The notes: generated from the sequence alone by a model not told the origin. A stretch of DNA of 64,000 bases from CBDDBH01 sp965225625 (GCA_965225625.1 CBDDBH010000005.1:1-64000), one strand, 5' to 3'; shown: positions 9,474 to 18,780, counted from the stretch's first letter. Numbers and translations are program-made.

Positions 9474-10397
9474 TCATCCTTTAATCAAGCGCCGGGGTGC
9501 AATACGGCCGTCGTCCAGCACCTGCCCAACGCCCAGAAAACGTCGCTCGGCGTCGTACAGCCGAACCATACCGTTGGCCGGCGCCTTGGGCACCAGCACC
9601 GCCTGGCCCTGGCATAGATAATAGGAAGCATCCGGTGAAAGGCATACCGGCGGCTGATCGGCAAGCGCCATATCGGCACAGAGCAAACGCCCGTCCAACG
9701 ATTGCGGTCCCTGTTGGGTCAGCTCCTCGAGCCTATCGAGGGTGATGGCATCAGTTAAATTAAAGGGTCCAACTTGTAAACGGCGCAGAAACTGTACATG
9801 GGCGCCGCAGCCCAGCGTCTCGCCAATATCTTCGGCAAGCGTGCGAATATAAGTCCCCTTCGAACATGCCACCTCGACCTCGACGTTATCGCAATCAAAC
9901 CGCATCAGGTCCAACGCATAAATGGTGATGGTGCGAGGTTTACGCTCAACCGTTTCGCCGGCATAGGCTAATTTGTATAGTGGTTTACCCTGATGTTTGA
10001 TGGCCGAATGCATAGGTGGAATTTGTTGGATTGTTCCCGTGTATTCGCGCAACACCGAACGGATCCGCGTCGTGGTCACATCGACCACCGGGCGTCGCTG
10101 CAGACACTCGCCTTTGGCATCGCCGGTGGTCGTACGCTCGCCCAACTTGAACACAGTGCGATAACGTTTTCCGGCATCGAGCAAGAACCCTGACACCTTC
10201 GTTGCCTCACCTAGACAAATAGGCAGTAAGCCACATGCGGGTACGTCAAGACTGCCTGTATGGCCCGCCTTGCGTGCATTGAATAAGCGTTTGACCTGCT
10301 GCAGAGCGGCGTTTGAACTCAAGCCCGCGGGTTTATCCAGAAGCAAAATACCGTGAACGTCGCGACGTTGTTTGCCGGTGCGAATGCTATCGTTCAT
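9474..10397 (-). CDS. truB: tRNA pseudouridine(55) synthase
   Basis: Makes pseudouridine 55 in the T arm of tRNAs. The product is 307 residues. The start HGILLLDKPAGLSSN and RKAGHTGSLD are typical, as are KGTYIRTLAEDIGE and the C-terminal PUA-like part. The catalytic Asp is in GSLDVPACGLLP, where the family normally has DPLATG. The Asp is kept but the next four residues differ, which is unusual in the most conserved motif and should be checked against reads given the indels nearby. The start overlaps the rbfA stop by four bases. Confidence 0.94.
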   Translation of the reverse strand: MNDSIRTGKQRRDVHGILLLDKPAGLSSNAALQQVKRLFNARKAGHTGSLDVPACGLLPICLGEATKVSGFLLDAGKRYRTVFKLGERTTTGDAKGECLQRRPVVDVTTTRIRSVLREYTGTIQQIPPMHSAIKHQGKPLYKLAYAGETVERKPRTITIYALDLMRFDCDNVEVEVACSKGTYIRTLAEDIGETLGCGAHVQFLRRLQVGPFNLTDAITLDRLEELTQQGPQSLDGRLLCADMALADQPPVCLSPDASYYLCQGQAVLVPKAPANGMVRLYDAERRFLGVGQVLDDGRIAPRRLIKG

Positions 10398-10774
10398 TCG
10401 TCATCGCCTGCATCCGACCGCGTACCGTGACCGACGAGTTCGCCGAGCAACGCTGACATTTCGGCGCCTCGCTCAATGGATTCGTCAAACACAAAGCGCA
10501 GTTTCGGAACCGAGCGCAAACGCAGGGTCTTACCGAGTCGCTGGCGCATCATCACCGCCGCGGCTTCAAGCGCACGGATCAGCAATTGCGGGTCATGCTC
10601 ACTGCCAATTCGCGTTACGTACACCCGCGCCTGCTTTAGATCAGGGGAAACGTCAACTTCAGTCAGCGACACCAGGCCCAAACGTTTGTCGCGTGCTAAC
10701 GCTTGCACCATCGGCGATAGCTCTCGCCGTAATTGCTCACCGACACGTCGTGTGCGGCTGAACTCCTTGGGCAC
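10394..10774 (-). CDS. rbfA: 30S ribosome-binding factor A
   Basis: Cold-shock factor that binds the 16S 5' helix and aids late 30S maturation. It is 126 residues, with RTRRVGEQLRRELSPMVQ at the start and the KH-like segment LRLRSVPKLRFVFDESIERG. It lies between infB (11 bp upstream) and truB (4-bp overlap) in the standard operon order. Confidence 0.95.
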   Translation of the reverse strand: MPKEFSRTRRVGEQLRRELSPMVQALARDKRLGLVSLTEVDVSPDLKQARVYVTRIGSEHDPQLLIRALEAAAVMMRQRLGKTLRLRSVPKLRFVFDESIERGAEMSALLGELVGHGTRSDAGDDE

Positions 10775-10785
10775 TAGGCAGGAAC

Positions 10786-13300
10786 TCAGAGGGTGCGTGT
10801 GACTTCCACGCGCTCGAAGACCTCAATCTGATCACCGGACTTTACGTCGTTATAGTTCTTCACGCCGATTCCGCATTCCGTGCCCATATTCACTTCATTA
10901 ACGTCATCTTTGAAGCGGCGCAATGATTCCAGCTCACCTTCGTAAATTACAACGTTTTCGCGCAGCACACGAATAGGATTGCGACGTTTCACTGCGCCCT
11001 CGATGACCATACAACCGGCTATGGCACCATAGCGAGACGAACGAAAAACATCGCGAACCTGTGCGATCCCGGTGATGGTTTCTTTAACCTCCGGCGAAAG
11101 CAGGCCGCTCATGGCAGCTCTAACGTCGTCGATTACTTCGTAGATGATGCTGTAGTAGCGTAGATCAACGCCCTCGGATTCAACCAATTTACGCGCGCTG
11201 GCGTCGGCACGGACGTTGAAACCGATGACCGCGGCCTGCGATGCGATGGCCAGATTTACGTCGGACTCAGTGATACCGCCAACCCCCGTAGCTACCAGGT
11301 TGACTCGCACTTCATCGGTTGAGAGCTTATTCAACGCATCCGTCAAGGCCTCGCAAGACCCCTGCACGTCCGTCTTCACAAGGATGGTGAACGCGGAGCT
11401 TACGCCGGCTCCCATCTGCGAGAACATATTATCGAGTTTGGCGGCCTGTTGGCGGGCCATCTTGGTTTCGCGGGCGCGGTTGGTACGGAAGCTTGCGACC
11501 TCACGCGCCTTGCGTTCATCGGCCACGACGTTAGCTTCGTCACCCACATCGGGTATGTCGGACAGACCCAGCACCTCCACGGGATCCGCCGGTCCCGCGA
11601 CATCGATTTGCTGGCCGCGTTCGTCGGTCATCGCGCGGACCCGGCCGAATTCGGCACCCGCCAGAAGAATGTCACCCTTTTGCAAGGTGCCAGCCTGCAC
11701 TAACACTGTCGCCACGGGACCACGCCCACGATCCAGACGTGACTCGATGACTACGCCCGAGGCCGGGCCTTCTGCCGCAGCCCGCAATTCGAGTACTTCC
11801 GCCTGCACACTGATGGCTTCGAGTAATTCCTCGACGCCGGCTCCGGTTTTGGCGGATACCTCGACGAAAATATTCTCGCCACCCCAATCTTCCGGCACAA
11901 CTTCCAGAGCGCTGAGACCCTGTTTGACTCGGTCGGGATCCGCATCCTCTTTGTCCATTTTGTTCACCGCAACAATCAGTGGCACGTTTCCGGCTTTGGC
12001 GTGCTTCACTGCCTCTTCCGTTTGCGGCATGACGCCATCGTCCGCGGCTACAACCAGCACGACGATATCGGTGACTTTCGCGCCGCGTGCGCGCATCGCC
12101 GTGAACGCCTCGTGGCCAGGGGTATCGAGAAACGTAATATCGCCACGGGAAGTCGAAACGCGATAAGCCCCAATGTGTTGTGTGATGCCGCCGGCTTCAC
12201 CCTCAGCAACTTTGGTAGACCGAATGTGATCAAGTAGCGAGGTCTTGCCGTGGTCAACATGGCCCATGATGGTCACTACGGGTGAACGGGCGACTTTGTC
12301 GGCGCCGTCGTCGCGCGCCTCCACCAGTACATCCTCGACCGCACTTTCCTTGGTCAACTTTGCGGTATGACCCATTTCTTCGACCAGAATTGCGGCTGTC
12401 GCTTGATCGAGTACCTGATTGATGGTGACCATGGAACCCATGGTCATTAACGTCTTAATCACTTCCCCGGCCTTGATCGACATACGCTGTGCCAGATCCG
12501 CAACGGTGATGTTATCGGGAATTACAACCTCACGGATAATCGGTTCGGTTGGACGTTCAAACGCATGTTTACCACTGGCTTGCGCGACCACACGGCGACG
12601 CACAGGCTGTTTGCGCCGCCGCCGACCGGATTTCTCCGAAGCGACATGCAATTCTCGGGCGCGTGGGTTTCTGTGACGGCGCAGGTGGTGGTTCCATGGG
12701 TGCCGGCGGCGGCTCACGCAACGCCCGCACGGCACGTTCTGCCTCTTCCGCGGCGCTGCGAGCGGCCTCCGCGGCCGCCAGATCCGCCTGTTCCCGCACA
12801 AGCTTTGCCTCTTCGTCGGCACGCTGTTGTTGCTCGAGTGCGTGTTCGCGTTGCTCACGTTCTTGCGCCTCTTTAAGCGACGCGGCTTCAACCTCCGCGG
12901 CTTGCCGATCGATTTCTTCCGCCTCTTCGCGGCGGCGTTGTTCTTCTTCTTCGACGACGATACTGCGCTTTATATAAGTGCGTTTCTTGCGAAACTCGAC
13001 ACTGACAGTTTTCACCGTGCTTGGTTTGTTGCCCATGCGCAAGCGCGCGCGGTTGCGCTCGGTGGGGATCTTCAACTCACTGACAGTCTTGCGGCGTAGC
13101 GTAATTTTCGCGGGTTCAGCGGTCTCTTCAATGCGACCATGGCTCTTGCGCAGATACGACAACAATAAAGTTTTCTCGTTATCCGAAATCGTGTCGGCTT
13201 CCGCCTTTTCCGGCAGTCCCGCCTGCTCCAGTTGCACCAGCAGCTGCGAAACCTCCACACCTACAACGCCGGCAAACTCTTTTATCGTGACATCAGCCAT
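10786..13300 (-). CDS. infB: Translation initiation factor IF-2, frameshifted
   Basis: GTPase that brings fMet-tRNA to the 30S P site. The start is ATG 13300 (MADVTIKEFAGVVGVEVSQL), which overlaps the nusA stop. The N-terminal frame has the IF2_N domain, an Arg/Glu-rich coiled region and then a Pro-rich stretch. At about 12658 it must shift into the frame carrying the second IF2_N domain (VADLAQRMSIKAGEVIKTL), the G domain (GHVDHGKTSLLDHIR, DTPGHEAFTAMRARG, NKMDKED) and the C-terminal domains that bind fMet-tRNA. One surplus C in a CCC run would explain the break. The combined length is about 838 residues. The gene is essential, so a sequence error is the likely cause. Confidence 0.93.
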
Positions 13301-14919
13301 TGGTATCACCCGCCGCCGCGTTTTCGGCCGCTGCAGTTTCTGCCGCCGCCGCTTCAAACCACGGTGCGCGCGCGGTCAGAATCAACTCACCCGCGCGTTG
13401 TTCGTCCATTCCGTCGACCTCCATGAGTTCGTCGACGGACTGTTCGGCGAGGTCTTCCATGGTCTCGATGCCGCGGCTCGCCAGCACGTAAGCCAGATCT
13501 TCATTCATACCCTGCATGCCTAAAAGGTCATCTGCCGGCCGCGAATCACCTAATTGCTGCTCGCTCGCGATCGCTTTTGTTAAAAGAATATCCCTGGCCC
13601 GACTGGCGCAATTCATCGACCAGTGTTTCATCGAATTCTTCAATATCGACGATTTCCTTGTCCGGGACGTAGGCAACTTCCTCAATGGTGGAAAATCCTT
13701 CTTGCACGAGGATAGTGGCGATTTCCTCATCAACCCCCAGTTGTTGCATGAACATCTGCTGGGATACCTGCATTTCGGCTTCGCTTTTCTCGGCGGCATC
13801 CGCTTCCGTCATCACGTTTTAGCTCCCATCCCGTGAGCTGACTGGCAAGACGCACATTTTGCCCGTTGCGCCCGATCGCCTGAGATAGCTGCTCCTCCAC
13901 CACTGCTACATTCATACTGTCCTCGTCTTCATCGACCATGATCGACACGACTTCCGCCGGCGACATGGCGTTAAACGACAAACTGTGCCGGGTTGTCATT
14001 CCACAATATGATGTCAACGCGCTCACCCGCCAATTCGTTTGACACGGCCTGTACACGCGAACCACGCATGCCGACGCAAGCGCCGACGGGATCAATGCGA
14101 CCGTCATCACTGCGTACCGCGATCTTGGCCCTCAGACCCGGGTCGCGGGCGGCGCTAAGCAGATCGATGATGCCCTCGCCAATTTCGGGCACTTCCAATT
14201 TGAAAAGCTCTATAAGAAGTTCCGTGGCAGTACGGCTAACAAACAATTGCGGGCCGCGTTTCTCGGCGCGCACATCCTTCAAGTAGCCGCGCACGCGGTC
14301 GCCGGGACGGAAAGCCTCCCGCGGGATCATCTCTTCCTTGGGTATGAAGGCCTCCGCATTTGAGCCGAGATCGATATACACACCGCTACGCTCGACCCGC
14401 TTGACCACGCCCATTACGAGTTCGCCCTTACGATCCTTGTAGGCTTCAAAAATCTGGGCGCGTTCAGCTTCCCTGACCTTTTGCACGATGACCTGTTTGG
14501 CGGCCTGTGCCGCGATCCGCCCGAACGCCGCCGATTCCAACGGTTCCTCTATGAAATCTCCGTGCTTGAGAGCGCTTTGTTGTTGCTGCGCGTCCTCAAG
14601 CCAAATTTGGCGATCAGGAAACTCTAGACCGTCCCGGTTTCTCCCCATCCTCCGCGCCATCGCTTTGCACCGCCTCGGGCGGCTCTTCGCCTTCCACTGG
14701 TTCAGGCGGCGGAGCTTCAGGATCGATTACCTGCCATTGCTGGAAAGCGTCGTATTCGCCTGTTTCGCGGTCTATCGCTACCCGCACGCCAATGTCTTCG
14801 CGAAACCGTTTCTTGGTCGCGCTGGCCAACGCCGCCTCAAGCGCATCGAAGATAATTTCTTTGCTAACGCCTTTTTCGTTGGAAACAACGTCAACGACAG
14901 TAAGGATTTCTCTATTCAT
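13293..14919 (-). CDS. nusA: Transcription elongation/termination factor NusA, split by four frameshifts
   Basis: RNA-binding factor that modulates pausing, termination and antitermination. The protein reads from ATG 14919 (MNREILTVVDVVSNEKGVS) through NTD, S1 (VERSGVYIDLGSNAEAF), KH1/KH2 (AIGRNGQNVRLASQLTGWEL) and two C-terminal acidic repeats (LVQEGFSTIEEVAYVP; ADDLLGMQGMNEDLAYVLA), but only by changing frame four times. Breaks lie near 14630, at an AAA run 13973-13975 (reading should be NPAQFV-NAMSP), at a TTTT run 13817-13820 (GWEL-NVMTEAD) and near 13602 (DELRQ-RARDILL). The last three are each repaired by removing one base. All domains are otherwise complete and in order, about 541 residues. 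Confidence 0.93.
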
Positions 14920-14943
14920 ACCTTCAAAACCTGTTCAGTCTGT

Positions 14944-15402
14944 CTATACATCCACAACTAGATTTGCTCGTTCTATTACTTCAAGCGGCACCGCTAACGC
15001 GTCTTGCCCCGGTTCACGGAGGATGATCGTGTCACCGTCAACCTCGACAATCTCGCCGGTCAAACGTCGCCGGCCCTCAATGAGCCGGCGTAGCCGCAGT
15101 CGCGCACACTCGCCGACAAAGCGACGAAAATGCTCGGCCGTAAACAACGGTCGCTCGATGCCAGGTGACGACACCTCGAGCACGTAGTGCTCACGTATCG
15201 GGTCTTCGACGTCCAGCACCGCGCTCAACTGCTTGCTCACCCGCTCGCAGTCTTCGAGCCCTATGCCGTTGTCCTGATCGATATAGACCCGTAACAACGC
15301 GCTGGAACCCTGGGGCTGCAGCTCTGCGCCCACCAGCTCGTAGCCAAGTCCGGCAACTACCGGCGCGACGATCGCGTATAACGGCTCGCTGGCCTTTGCC
15401 AT
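14944..15402 (-). CDS. rimP: Ribosome maturation factor RimP
   Basis: Assists 30S assembly. I placed the start at ATG 15402 (MAKASEPLYAIVAPVVAGLGYELV), because the 21 bases upstream to 15423 add MSFWALN, which is not conserved. The length is 152 residues, typical for the family. The segments LLRVYIDQDNGIGLEDCERVS and LEVSSPGIERPLF are diagnostic. It is the first gene of the rimP-nusA-infB-rbfA-truB-rpsO-pnp operon, with 24 bp to nusA. Confidence 0.94.
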   Translation of the reverse strand: MAKASEPLYAIVAPVVAGLGYELVGAELQPQGSSALLRVYIDQDNGIGLEDCERVSKQLSAVLDVEDPIREHYVLEVSSPGIERPLFTAEHFRRFVGECARLRLRRLIEGRRRLTGEIVEVDGDTIILREPGQDALAVPLEVIERANLVVDV

Positions 15403-15421
15403 ATTCAGCGCCCAAAATGAC

Positions 15422-15443
15422 AAAGCCCCGAATTCGGGGCTTT
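15422..15443 (-). promoter_or_regulatory. Perfect 22-bp palindrome in the rimP leader (terminator or attenuator-like)
   Basis: AAAGCCCCGAATTCGGGGCTTT is a perfect palindrome lying between the promoter and the rimP start. On the minus strand it is followed by GTCATTTT, a weak T tract. It could be a leaky terminator or attenuator of the operon, or the old terminator of a lost upstream gene. Confidence 0.55.
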
Positions 15444-15524
15444 GTAATCTGCTCCTAGCGGGGCCGAGATGGGGATCTAATGATCCGCTTCCCGCTAACC
15501 TAGCCCGCTTCCTTCAACCGGGGA

Positions 15525-15554
15525 AGTATAACGGTCCTGATGTCGGTTATTCAA
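15525..15554 (-). promoter_or_regulatory. Putative sigma70 promoter of the rimP-nusA-infB-pnp operon
   Basis: On the minus strand TTGAAT (15554-15549) and TATACT (15530-15525) are spaced by 18 bases and face rimP. The transcript would start near 15518 and include the palindrome at 15422-15443. No tRNA gene is seen upstream of rimP, although one often occurs there in related bacteria. Confidence 0.55.
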
Positions 15555-15636
15555 GGGCTTATGGTCGCATTTGAGGAACGAATTCAGGCCCATCACCGAC
15601 TTCAATATCTGAGTTAGACTGCGCCGCACGATTTAG

Positions 15637-16716
15637 ATGAACGTGCGGGAGCAAAAAATGGGCCGGGTCAATGTTCATAACTGGTGGGACCCACTGGAAG
15701 AGATTATCGTGGGCTCTGCGCGGGGGGCACAGTTACCCGTTATCAAAGACCGCTCCGTGTGGGCGATCCTATTTTCCGGCGGTGATGACGAGTATTTTCA
15801 GGCGGCGCCCAGCGGCCAGTTTCCGCAGCAGGTCATCGAGGAAACGGAAGAAGATCTCGGAGAATTGGCAAACCAATTGGTAAAGCTCGGCATCGCCGTG
15901 CATCGACCTGAACCCATCGACCTCTCCCAACGGGTAACGACGCCGTATTGGGAAGTGGATGGCTTTTACGTCTACTGTCCGCGCGACTCGGTCCTGGTCG
16001 TGGGTGATCGTGTTATCGAGACACCGATGCCTCTGCGACACCGGTTCTTCGAAAATTATGCGTATCGACAACTGTTTCTGGAGTACATGCGAGAGGGTGC
16101 GCGTTGGCTGTCCGCGCCGAAACCACAGTTGCTCGATGAACTGTATGAAATAGGCACTGCGCGCGGTAACACCCTGACTGAATTAGAACCCGCATTCGAT
16201 GCGGCCAACGTGATGTGTTGCGGGCGAGACATCTTTTATTTGATCTCCGATACCGGCAACCACGCCGGCGCGCACTGGCTGCAGACGATCCTCGGTGATG
16301 AGTATCGCGTCCATGCGCTCGACAATGTCTACGCAAACGCCCATATCGATACCACGCTGGTGCCATTACGGCCCGGATTGGTGCTCGCCTGTCCCGAACG
16401 GGTAAATTCGGACAATATTCCCGCCCTTTTGACCCAATGGGAGGTCATGTTCGCACCCGATCCCGTGTTCGTGCCGGCGCTTGACGACGTCGCACCGGCC
16501 TCGGAGTGGATCGGTATGAATATCTTGAGCATCACGCCGGAGCTGATAGCAGTCGAGGAGCGGCAGTTACCGTTGATACGCGCATTGGAACAAAAAGGCT
16601 TCGATATCATGCCGGTGCGCATGCGCCATTGCCGTACTTTAGCGGGCGGTCCGCACTGTGTAACACTGGAAACTCGCAGGCGCGGCGTGCTGGAAGATTA
16701 TTTTGAGCCGCTCTGA
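15637..16716 (+). CDS. Arginine:X amidinotransferase (GATM/StrB1/CyrA-like superfamily)
   Basis: Transfers the amidino group from L-arginine to an amine acceptor through a Cys-amidino intermediate. The product is 359 residues, close to glycine amidinotransferase. It starts with the family pattern VHNWWDPLEEIIVGSARG, and the catalytic triad is visible: Asp188 in FDAANVMCCGRDIF, His236 in NAHIDTT, Cys341 in GGPHCVTLETRRRG. These match Asp254, His303 and Cys407 of human GATM. The start is either ATG 15637 or ATG 15658 (MGRVNVHNW). The acceptor cannot be predicted; glycine, taurine, inosamine-phosphate and toxin-precursor enzymes share this fold. No pathway genes adjoin it. It is divergent from rimP and probably has its own promoter. 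Confidence 0.88.
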   Translation: MNVREQKMGRVNVHNWWDPLEEIIVGSARGAQLPVIKDRSVWAILFSGGDDEYFQAAPSGQFPQQVIEETEEDLGELANQLVKLGIAVHRPEPIDLSQRVTTPYWEVDGFYVYCPRDSVLVVGDRVIETPMPLRHRFFENYAYRQLFLEYMREGARWLSAPKPQLLDELYEIGTARGNTLTELEPAFDAANVMCCGRDIFYLISDTGNHAGAHWLQTILGDEYRVHALDNVYANAHIDTTLVPLRPGLVLACPERVNSDNIPALLTQWEVMFAPDPVFVPALDDVAPASEWIGMNILSITPELIAVEERQLPLIRALEQKGFDIMPVRMRHCRTLAGGPHCVTLETRRRGVLEDYFEPL

Positions 16717-17001
16717 TTATCGAGCACGGCGATACCGCCGAGCTATTATTACGCCACAACATATGGGCAATTTTCGATAAATGACCCCCACATATAGCGT
16801 GAGTCCAGAGCGAGACGCTGCAGGAGGCCGCACAAGAAGAGTACGGCGATGCTGGCATCACTAGGGTGACCGGGACCACGATCGACGCCTGGAGGGACAC
16901 TGAGAGGGTCGCCCGCGGCCGGCGTTCGCGCCCTGCGAGGCTAGCAATACCCATAAAAACCCCTGAAGGTAGGTAACCTTCAGGGGTTTCAGCTACTTAG
17001 G
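16717..17001. other. Intergenic stretch, no confident gene
   Basis: It contains no ORF I can support. A plus-strand reading at about 16815-16970 has codon-like texture (QEAAQEEYGDAGITRVTG) but no start and no recognised family, so it may be a degenerate fragment. The only clear structure is the hairpin at 16957-16989, just before the first tRNA-like repeat. Confidence 0.5.
16957..16989. terminator. Bidirectional terminator-like hairpin
   Basis: A perfect 14-bp stem AAACCCCTGAAGGT / ACCTTCAGGGGTTT with a 5-base loop. On the minus strand the T run extends to five, on the plus strand to three. It would end transcripts from the amidinotransferase and, in the other direction, read-through from the cyclase gene. 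Confidence 0.6.
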
Positions 17002-17014
17002 TGGTAGCGGGGGC
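17002..17014 (-). repeat. 13-bp copy of the tRNA-fMet 3' end (att-like, left edge of island)
   Basis: TGGTAGCGGGGGC equals the reverse complement of the last 13 bases of the initiator tRNA gene, CCA included. Identical strings occur at 18544, 18662 and in the tRNA itself at 18780. Such a displaced tRNA 3' end is the usual footprint of site-specific integration at a tRNA gene and would mark the far edge of the cyclase island. Confidence 0.6.
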
Positions 17015-17073
17015 TTGCTTTCGCACTAATTTCGTTCGTATACCACTGATGTAGAACCAAGCACATACCAAAC

Positions 17074-17099
17074 AAAAAAGCCCGGCACGTGGCCGGCGG
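17074..17099 (-). terminator. Rho-independent terminator of the cyclase gene
   Basis: On the minus strand a CCGGC-CACGT-GCCGG stem-loop is followed by GC and TTTTTTG, about 60 bp beyond the cyclase stop. Confidence 0.75.
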
Positions 17100-17156
17100 C
17101 GACTTCGCGCACGTGTGGCGACAGCACACACCGAGCAGCGGGCGAAAATAACGCGC

Positions 17157-17855
17157 TCAAAACGCCCAGGTGTAAATTGAGCGATAGATGCGATAATCGT
17201 TCATGTCCGTCCAGGGGACTTGCTCCCACATATTTGTTTCCCCCGCAAACTTCGCGCTACCGAGCATAGTGTCGTAGACAGTGCCAGTTATTCGGGTCGG
17301 ATAATCCGCACTCAGCGACGTGAGTTTAGCGGCGTAGTTTGCAGCACGACCCACCCACACCAGATCGTTGTCACCGCGTACCCCGGTTCTGGCAACGCGT
17401 AGCTGACCGCTATCAATACCCACGCGCTGTTTAACGAGAAATTGGTGCCTGCCGGGGTACTGCGCCAGGAGAGCGGGGTTAATGATCTCGCGAACCGCAT
17501 GGTTCAAATGCAAGCCTGCGCGAACCGCCGAGGTGTTCTTCCTACCACCCAGAAACACCGCCATGATCCGATCACCATCGTAGGCGGTGATAACGCCACC
17601 CTGCCATTTGATGATCTTGGCCGCACAGTGGAGGTAGGATTTATAGACCTCAGCAGCAAAATGACTCGGACAGGTGTCGACCATAAAGGTCGAGCCGGCG
17701 AGATCGGCATACAGGACGGTAGCGTCCAGTTTGCGCGAGTCGTTTTTACCCAGTGCGATATCGGCCGGGTCCGGGACCTTGCGTCCATCCAGCATCGTCC
17801 ATTGGTCGCGAAAAATGCTCGCCACCTCCGCGCTTAGATCGTCGGCCAACGCCAT
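17157..17855 (-). CDS. Class III nucleotidyl cyclase, Pycsar PycC-like
   Basis: Probable phage-sensing cyclase making cCMP or cUMP in a Pycsar defence pair. From ATG 17855 it has 232 residues. The class III catalytic domain shows the first metal Asp in DATVLYADLAGST (Asp51), the second in AYDGDRIMAVF (Asp95), then VGIDSG and NDLVWVGRAANYAAKL with the transition-state Asn173 region. AYDGDR and the VWVGRAANYAAKL pattern resemble PycC enzymes more than adenylate cyclases with regulatory domains, and no sensor or membrane domain is fused. Its start overlaps the stop of the membrane partner gene in TGATG, so the two are translated together. Base specificity cannot be read from the sequence with confidence. 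It is alone with its partner between tRNA-fMet repeats. Confidence 0.82.
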   Translation of the reverse strand: MALADDLSAEVASIFRDQWTMLDGRKVPDPADIALGKNDSRKLDATVLYADLAGSTFMVDTCPSHFAAEVYKSYLHCAAKIIKWQGGVITAYDGDRIMAVFLGGRKNTSAVRAGLHLNHAVREIINPALLAQYPGRHQFLVKQRVGIDSGQLRVARTGVRGDNDLVWVGRAANYAAKLTSLSADYPTRITGTVYDTMLGSAKFAGETNMWEQVPWTDMNDYRIYRSIYTWAF

Positions 17856-18261
17856 CAGCCGGTCACCAGAGCGAACGTCCACAGCAGCGAAAAGACGGCA
17901 AGGTAGAGGTACACCAAGGCCCGTTGCACGAAGGTGTATTTTCGTTCTGCGATCTGGTGCGCTTCACGATCGCACCGAAGAAGATCATCGATCCTCTGGG
18001 TCCTGTCGTTTGCGGAAACGTCGCGCGAATCACGTCGACCAGAGAAAGGATCCCGGCCAAAATTGCGCATAGCAGCCCAACCCCGGCCCACACATTCCAC
18101 ATCTCCAGTTTTGTGGTTTTCACGATCGCAATCACGAGGCCGAACATCGCCGTGTCGAGCGAGAATACGAACGCCGCGCGCTTATCTGCAGCGGCGATCC
18201 AGCCTAGCTGGCGGGCGAGGTTCGTCTCGAACCATTGGATCCGACTGACAAGATCAGCCAT
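17855..18261 (-). CDS. Pycsar effector-like membrane protein (PycTM/DUF5706), disrupted reading frame
   Basis: The predicted effector of the pair; PycTM proteins are thought to damage the inner membrane when bound to the cyclic pyrimidine nucleotide. From ATG 18261 the frame reads WFETNLARQLGWIAAADKRA, two membrane segments (AMFGLVIAIVKT; VWAGVGLLCAILAGILSLV) and the family hallmark GSMIFFGAI. It then runs into unrelated sequence near 17985. The expected C-terminal part, REAHQIAERKYTFVQRALVY and a third membrane helix ending FALVTG, is in another frame and ends exactly at the cyclase start. About 25 residues normally found between FFG-I and the K-Y helix seem absent. This suggests a real internal deletion with frameshift, not only a one-base error, but nearby indels elsewhere urge caution. 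Confidence 0.72.
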
Positions 18262-18543
18262 CGGGGCTACCTCTACCTATAGTCACCCTGCATAAATACA
18301 CCAGATATGGGCACAAAGCGAAAATTCAACCCAGCGCATATGGTGGAAATGTAAAACGAGAGGCTCCAGGGGCACGTACAGCAAGGACAAGGGAGATCCT
18401 AGCGGGGGGGGGTTTGCCGCGCCAAACGGTCAAACGCGGCTTACAGGGGCACTGAGGCGGTCAGAAAAAACGGGGCGTTGGTCACAGGATGGTCGCAGAA
18501 AATGATTCCCTACCTAAAAAACCAGGGAATCCAATAAGATAAG
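18262..18543. other. Intergenic stretch upstream of the cyclase pair
   Basis: No supported gene. It should contain the promoter of the leftward pair. A G8 run occurs near 18403-18410 and a small inverted repeat GATTCCCT/AGGGAATC at 18504-18531, directly before the first tRNA-derived repeat. Confidence 0.5.
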
Positions 18544-18544
18544 T

Positions 18545-18780
18545 GGTAGCGGGGGCAGGATTTGAACCTGCGACCTTCGGCCCCTATGAACAATCGAGAG
18601 CGGCGAGCTTAGCTCGTCGGGCTCATAACCAGAAGAACAGAACTGTAGCCGACCAAAGGATTGGTAGCGGGGGCAGGATTTGAACCTGCGACCTTCGGCC
18701 CCTATGAACAATCGAGAGCGGCGAGCTTAGCTCGTCGGGCTCATAACCAGAAGAACAGAACTGTAGCCGACCAAAGGATT
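18545..18780 (-). repeat. Two tandem 118-bp chimeric repeats derived from tRNA-fMet
   Basis: Two copies of a 118-bp unit (18545-18662 and 18663-18780) abut the intact initiator tRNA gene. On the minus strand each ends with the tRNA 3' half (CCGAAGGTCGCAGGTTCAAA, then TCCTGCCCCCGCTACC). The preceding part is not tRNA sequence, except for the anticodon arm, which is present in the opposite orientation (AGCTCGTCGGGCTCATAACC on the plus strand). They cannot form a tRNA. The two copies look identical by eye. Confidence 0.85.

Noticed and set aside
11216..12166. Long plus-strand ORF inside infB
   Set aside because: Antisense shadow of the IF-2 G domain with Ser/Thr/Ala-rich composition and no motif.
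18514..18711. Minus-strand ORF of 65 codons across the 118-bp repeats
   Set aside because: Its peptide is a translation of tRNA-derived sequence (RSQVQILPP-type), with no start signal or family.
18545..18780. CRISPR-like tandem repeat
   Set aside because: Only two directly abutting units with no spacers; the units are made of tRNA pieces.
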